DNA of 5,754 bases, taken from NCBI GenBank assembly GCA_039186435.1, contig JBCDAA010000522.1:1-5754 (forward strand). Reading direction: 5' to 3'. Both the position numbers and the translations under genes were made by a program. Positions 5,024-5,754 of the stretch are shown here, one piece after another. Origin of the DNA: JALVDI01 sp039186435 (lineage in GTDB: Bacteria > Myxococcota_A > Polyangia > Polyangiales > Houyiibacteriaceae). The notes below the pieces were generated by a model. It was given only the letters and a program-made list of their open reading frames with translations. It did not search any database and was not told where the DNA came from. Within the stretch, counting starts at the first letter, position 1. Each line of letters opens with the position of its first letter.

Positions 5024-5754
5024 GTTTGTTTCTCTCCTGCGAGCCGCGAGGACCGCATGAACCGTTTGAGAACCGGGATGTGCCGGAGAAGACGGCGCAT
5101 CCGCTCGCGCTCCGTGCTGCTGCGAACGAGAACCCACCAAACGCCCACGGGGAACGCGAGCGTAATGAGGATGTTGACCGGCAGCCGTACGACCATCGGC
5201 GCGCGACCGGCGAAGACGGCGCCGACCGCAAGTACGAAGGCTGCCCCCCCGACGGCCGCCATCGACGCCCAGTCGTAGCGGATGGGATATCGGGCCTGAG
5301 CGATGCGATAGACGATGTAGGCCATCACGATCCAGGCCGCGACCGTGGCGAGCGCAGCACCCGCGGCTCCCCACCAGGGCACAAAGAGAAAGGTCAGCGA
5401 CACCACGACTACCACGCCCGCGAAACTGATCAGCGGCGCCGGTTTTGTATCGCGGCCAACCTCAAAGCCCGTGCCGAGCATGAAATACATTCCGCGCCCT
5501 ACCGGGATGAGAACGAGCACCGGGATGAGTGCGGCCGCCGCGGCAAACTCGTTGGGCGTGACCCAGCGAAGCACCTCGGGAAACCACACTGCGCCGCCGA
5601 GGGCGAGGTAGGCAATGCCGGCGGTGTAGTAGGTGACGGCCGAACGAAAGAACGCGGCTGGGTCTTCGTCCTTGGCGTGAATCTCGAGCTTAAACGGAAG
5701 CCACGCCTTCTGCACCGCGCCGACGACGAAGGAAACCGGCACGGCAAACTTCGA
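5020..5754 (-). CDS. Wzx-like polysaccharide flippase (C-terminal part)
   Basis: The frame is open from the window edge to a TGA at 5020-5022, giving the last 244 residues of an integral membrane protein. Hydrophobic segments lie at about residues 3-18, 38-57, 70-93, 107-125, 128-149, 163-182 and 190-210 of this fragment, followed by a basic cytoplasmic tail (211-244). The repeated pair-of-helices layout is typical of Wzx/RfbX flippases in the MOP superfamily, as are the loops AWLPFKLEIHAKDED (17-31), YFMLGTGFEVGRDTKP (90-105) and ARYPIRYDW (154-162). These move undecaprenyl-linked oligosaccharides across the inner membrane. A GTG at 5742 could serve as a start, but coding sequence (SKFA...) continues unbroken to the edge and the protein would be too short, so it is most likely internal. 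It precedes the sulfotransferase with an ATGA overlap, as the upstream member of the minus-strand operon seen here. A MATE-type transporter is less likely given the neighbours. Confidence 0.85.
   Translation of the reverse strand, partial: SKFAVPVSFVVGAVQKAWLPFKLEIHAKDEDPAAFFRSAVTYYTAGIAYLALGGAVWFPEVLRWVTPNEFAAAAALIPVLVLIPVGRGMYFMLGTGFEVGRDTKPAPLISFAGVVVVVSLTFLFVPWWGAAGAALATVAAWIVMAYIVYRIAQARYPIRYDWASMAAVGGAAFVLAVGAVFAGRAPMVVRLPVNILITLAFPVGVWWVLVRSSTERERMRRLLRHIPVLKRFMRSSRLAGEKQT
5034..5038 (-). promoter_or_regulatory. Ribosome binding site of the sulfotransferase
   Basis: On the minus strand AGGAG (5038 down to 5034) lies ten bases before the ATG at 5023, inside the last codons of the flippase gene. 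It is the clearest Shine-Dalgarno sequence in the window and fixes the sulfotransferase start against the longer open frame that begins at 5374. Confidence 0.75.

Noticed and set aside
3531..5278. Plus-strand open frames (3531-4118 and 4529-5278) opposite the deacetylase, sulfotransferase and flippase
   Set aside because: No motifs are visible, the composition is biased, and the opposite strand carries intact catalytic motifs.
5024..5374. N-terminal extension of the sulfotransferase frame by 117 codons
   Set aside because: The added part is the flippase gene read in another frame. The ATG at 5023 has a good ribosome site and starts right before the PAPS loop, as expected.
5740..5742. GTG at 5742 as the start of a complete 240-residue membrane protein
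   Set aside because: The frame stays open to the window edge, and Wzx-type flippases normally have about 12-14 membrane segments and over 400 residues, so this is an internal valine codon of a cut gene.

Overview
The window is a compact stretch of high-GC (roughly 60-65% by eye) bacterial DNA with strong G/C preference at third codon positions. It holds seven protein genes, two of them cut by the window edges, and almost no non-coding DNA. Gene content and composition suit a surface-polysaccharide (capsule, exopolysaccharide or O-antigen type) locus of a large-genome bacterium. A myxobacterium or relative is my best guess, but no marker here fixes the taxonomy.

Plus strand (1-1825): three overlapping genes. 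They are the C-terminal end of a probable Gfo/Idh/MocA-type oxidoreductase, a complete Gfo/Idh/MocA NAD(P)-dependent sugar dehydrogenase, and a small cytoplasmic SGNH/GDSL-type hydrolase with variant catalytic blocks. Stop and start codons overlap at both junctions (GTGA, ATGA), so the genes are probably translationally coupled in one operon.

Minus strand (5754 down to 1835): four overlapping genes read towards the first group. In transcription order they are the C-terminal half of a Wzx-like polysaccharide flippase, a PAPS-dependent sulfotransferase, a NodB-type polysaccharide deacetylase with a long insertion, and a GT-B-fold glycosyltransferase. All three junctions overlap (ATGA, GTGA, and an 8-base ATGTCTAA overlap). 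The two operons converge with only nine bases between their stop codons and no visible hairpin terminator.

Taken together, the genes look like the precursor-making, assembly, tailoring and export steps of a decorated glycan. The dehydrogenases would make an unusual nucleotide sugar, the glycosyltransferase would add a residue, the deacetylase, SGNH enzyme and sulfotransferase would adjust N-acyl, O-acyl and sulfate groups, and the flippase would move the lipid-linked unit across the membrane. The joint pathway is inferred from gene neighbourhood; individual family assignments rest on visible motifs. No RNA genes, mobile elements, CRISPR arrays or clear promoters were seen.
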